Shown one piece after another: positions 62,394-64,000 of a stretch of 64,000 bases of DNA. The notes below the pieces were generated by a model that was given only the letters and a program-made list of their open reading frames with translations, ran no database searches and was not told where the DNA came from. The stretch is from Entamoeba histolytica HM-1:IMSS (taxonomy: Eukaryota; Evosea; Mastigamoebida; Endamoebidae), in assembly GCF_000208925.1 (NCBI RefSeq), contig NW_001914913.1:3377-67376 (forward strand), read 5' to 3'. Within the stretch, counting starts at the first letter, position 1; each line of letters opens with the position of its first letter. The position numbers and the translations under genes were made by a program.

Positions 62394-63920
62394 TTATTTA
62401 TTATCAACACCAAGACCCGACACAACACTTGATCTAAGGACAGCCTCATTATCTTTAAGGTATTTGCAAATTTCATGAGCTCCTTTAATAACAACTTCTT
62501 TTGGTGGAACAACAAGAGGATTATTAGTTAATTCAATAGTTTGTAAAATACCATCAAGTTGACCCATTTCAACAGGTAAAACAGGAATCATATTTTGAGT
62601 TAATTCAAGTCTATTTAATTGTCTTAAATCACCAATTGAAGCAGGGAGTGATTTTAATTGATTGTTTCTAGCATCAAGATAAGTAACAGAAATTAATCTA
62701 CCAAGAGATTCTGGTAATCTATTAAGTCTATTACCAGCAACAGTAAGATTTTGAACATTGGTAAGATTAGAAAATGTTTCTGGGAGTTCAACCATTAAAT
62801 TATTAGAAACATCAAGGTCAACAATAGATGTTAAATCACAAAGACATTGTGGATAACTATGAATTTGGTTATTACTAATGGATAATTTACTAATATTAGT
62901 TAATGTTGAAATACCTTCTGGGAATGATGATTCATTAAGAGAATTATGAGCTAATTCAAGAATATTTAAGTTAGTCAAAGAAGTAATATTTGGAGGTAAT
63001 ACAGTAATGTTACATCCAACGAAATCAAGTCTTTGTAATGAAACAATATTGAAAATTTCTTCAGGCATTCCTTTCATTTTTATATTATCACGTACATTTA
63101 ATTCACATAACATTTTCAAAGAAGAAAGTCCAGGAATATTAGTAATTGGAAGATTCTTAACAACAAGACGAGTAAGATTTTGAAGAGAATCTAATGGTGG
63201 AAGTTCAAGAATACCTTGATTATTTTGACAATCTAATTCTACTAAGAACTTAAAGTTAGTTAAAACATCAATATTTCCAGATAATTTATTAAATCCAATT
63301 CTAAGAATTTTAAGAGCAATCATATTTGATAATTCTTCTGGTAAAAGATCCATTTGATTATTAGAAAGATCAAGTTCATATAATGAACGAAGATTTCCAA
63401 TTTCAGTTGGTAATTTTCTAATAGAATTCTTATTAACAAGAAGGGTTTGAAGTTTATCTAACATACCAATTTCTGGTGGAAGTGATTTTAAATTATTTTC
63501 AGAAATATTAAGATATTGAAGAGAGAGTAATGAACCAATTTCTGGTGGAATAGATTCCAATTTATTCATTGAAATATCAAGTCTTTGTAAATTAGAGCAC
63601 ATCTTAATTTCAGATGAAATACCATCATAAAATAAATTGTTTTGTCCAAGATATAATTCTCTTAAATTAGAGGCTTTTTGAATAGAATCAGGAATAGAAG
63701 TAATACGGTTATTAGATAACGTTAATACTTCTAATTTTGGCATTAGACAAACATCTTCTGGAATTGATGTAAAATCATTTTGAGATGCATTAAAATTAGT
63801 ACAAACACATTTAGAAATTTGTTTAGGAAATTCTGATAAATTTTTACCAGAAATTTCAATGGATGATTGGGCTAATAATTTTTTATCGAATTTAGCTCCT
63901 TTTGATCCTTTAGCTCCCAT
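62394..63920 (-). CDS. N-myristoylated leucine-rich repeat protein, SHOC2/RSU1-like
   Basis: 508 residues. It begins MGAKGSKG, a good N-myristoylation signal (Gly2, Ser6), so membrane attachment is likely. About 19 regular 23-residue leucine-rich repeats follow, of the plant/Ras-group type L-x-x-L-x-L-S-x-N-x-L-x-x-L-P-x-x-I (for example LQYLNISENNLKSLPPEIG). No kinase, GTPase or other catalytic domain. Similar proteins scaffold Ras-MAPK or small-GTPase signalling, so that role is inferred. It converges on Kae1 with an 88-nt spacer. Confidence 0.85.
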   Translation of the reverse strand: MGAKGSKGAKFDKKLLAQSSIEISGKNLSEFPKQISKCVCTNFNASQNDFTSIPEDVCLMPKLEVLTLSNNRITSIPDSIQKASNLRELYLGQNNLFYDGISSEIKMCSNLQRLDISMNKLESIPPEIGSLLSLQYLNISENNLKSLPPEIGMLDKLQTLLVNKNSIRKLPTEIGNLRSLYELDLSNNQMDLLPEELSNMIALKILRIGFNKLSGNIDVLTNFKFLVELDCQNNQGILELPPLDSLQNLTRLVVKNLPITNIPGLSSLKMLCELNVRDNIKMKGMPEEIFNIVSLQRLDFVGCNITVLPPNITSLTNLNILELAHNSLNESSFPEGISTLTNISKLSISNNQIHSYPQCLCDLTSIVDLDVSNNLMVELPETFSNLTNVQNLTVAGNRLNRLPESLGRLISVTYLDARNNQLKSLPASIGDLRQLNRLELTQNMIPVLPVEMGQLDGILQTIELTNNPLVVPPKEVVIKGAHEICKYLKDNEAVLRSSVVSGLGVDNK

Positions 63921-64000
63921 TTCTTATTAATTGTTATTTTTTAGTTTTTTTTTTGTTCCTCTTTTTTTTTTGTTTTATTTCTTTTTTATTATAATTTATT
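63921..64000. other. Upstream region of the myristoylated LRR gene
   Basis: Very T-rich plus strand (A-rich on the coding strand). Window ends here; no further feature visible. Confidence 0.4.

Noticed and set aside
1..64000. tRNA arrays, rRNA, CRISPR arrays, prophage or plasmid features
   Set aside because: Looked for because Entamoeba carries tRNA arrays, but no cloverleaf-like stems, regularly spaced repeats or phage genes were seen by eye.

Overview
The window is nuclear DNA of an Entamoeba of the E. histolytica / E. dispar / E. nuttalli group. The evidence is the very AT-rich sequence, the bifunctional ADHE-type alcohol dehydrogenase (ADH2), and very short introns (38-64 nt) that open with GTTTGT or GTTTGC and close with TAG. 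Many genes carry a GAAC promoter element within 40 nt of the ATG, BspA-like leucine-rich repeats and TLDc proteins are present, and there is an R4-type LINE. I cannot settle the species from sequence alone. About 35 protein genes are supported. I saw no tRNA, rRNA or CRISPR array.

Layout. 1-2.4 kb: 5' four-fifths of ADH2 on the minus strand, broken by a one-base deletion. 3.4-13.8 kb: a compact cluster with a GRAM/VASt sterol-transfer protein, a roadblock-like protein, a tetraspanin, a myotubularin, an AVL9-like protein and a PAP2 phosphatase; several need introns to be read whole. 13.9-15.6 kb: a decayed gene and AT-rich spacer. 15.7-27.7 kb: dihydropyrimidinase, phospholipase B-like, a TLDc protein, protein tyrosine phosphatase, condensin CAP-G, proteasome beta1, RNase H2 subunit B, a dolichol/phytol-kinase-like protein, a WDR89-like protein and MEMO.

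27.7-36.5 kb is an accessory island. A degenerate LINE in two oppositely oriented pieces (32.0-34.85 kb) lies between the arms of a long inverted repeat (30.83-31.74 and 34.85-36.33 kb). Each arm carries a divergently transcribed TLDc gene. The left copy has lost the N-terminal coiled-coil half but kept its promoter and ATG. A-rich/G-rich one-strand blocks and a second LINE scrap lie to the left.

36.7-64 kb is gene-dense again: a DTW-domain tRNA modification enzyme, a type I membrane protein, an LRR protein, a decayed gene, a large disordered protein, a PFU-PUL protein, Mediator subunit MED14, a BspA-like protein, a Sec7 ArfGEF with a C-terminal MYND-like finger, a TAF4-like protein, VPS13, PEX16, Kae1/OSGEP and a SHOC2-like LRR protein. 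Many genes serve membrane lipid and traffic control (GRAM/VASt, myotubularin, AVL9, PAP2, Sec7, VPS13, PEX16) or transcription (MED14, TAF4). This probably reflects general genome content rather than an operon-like unit.
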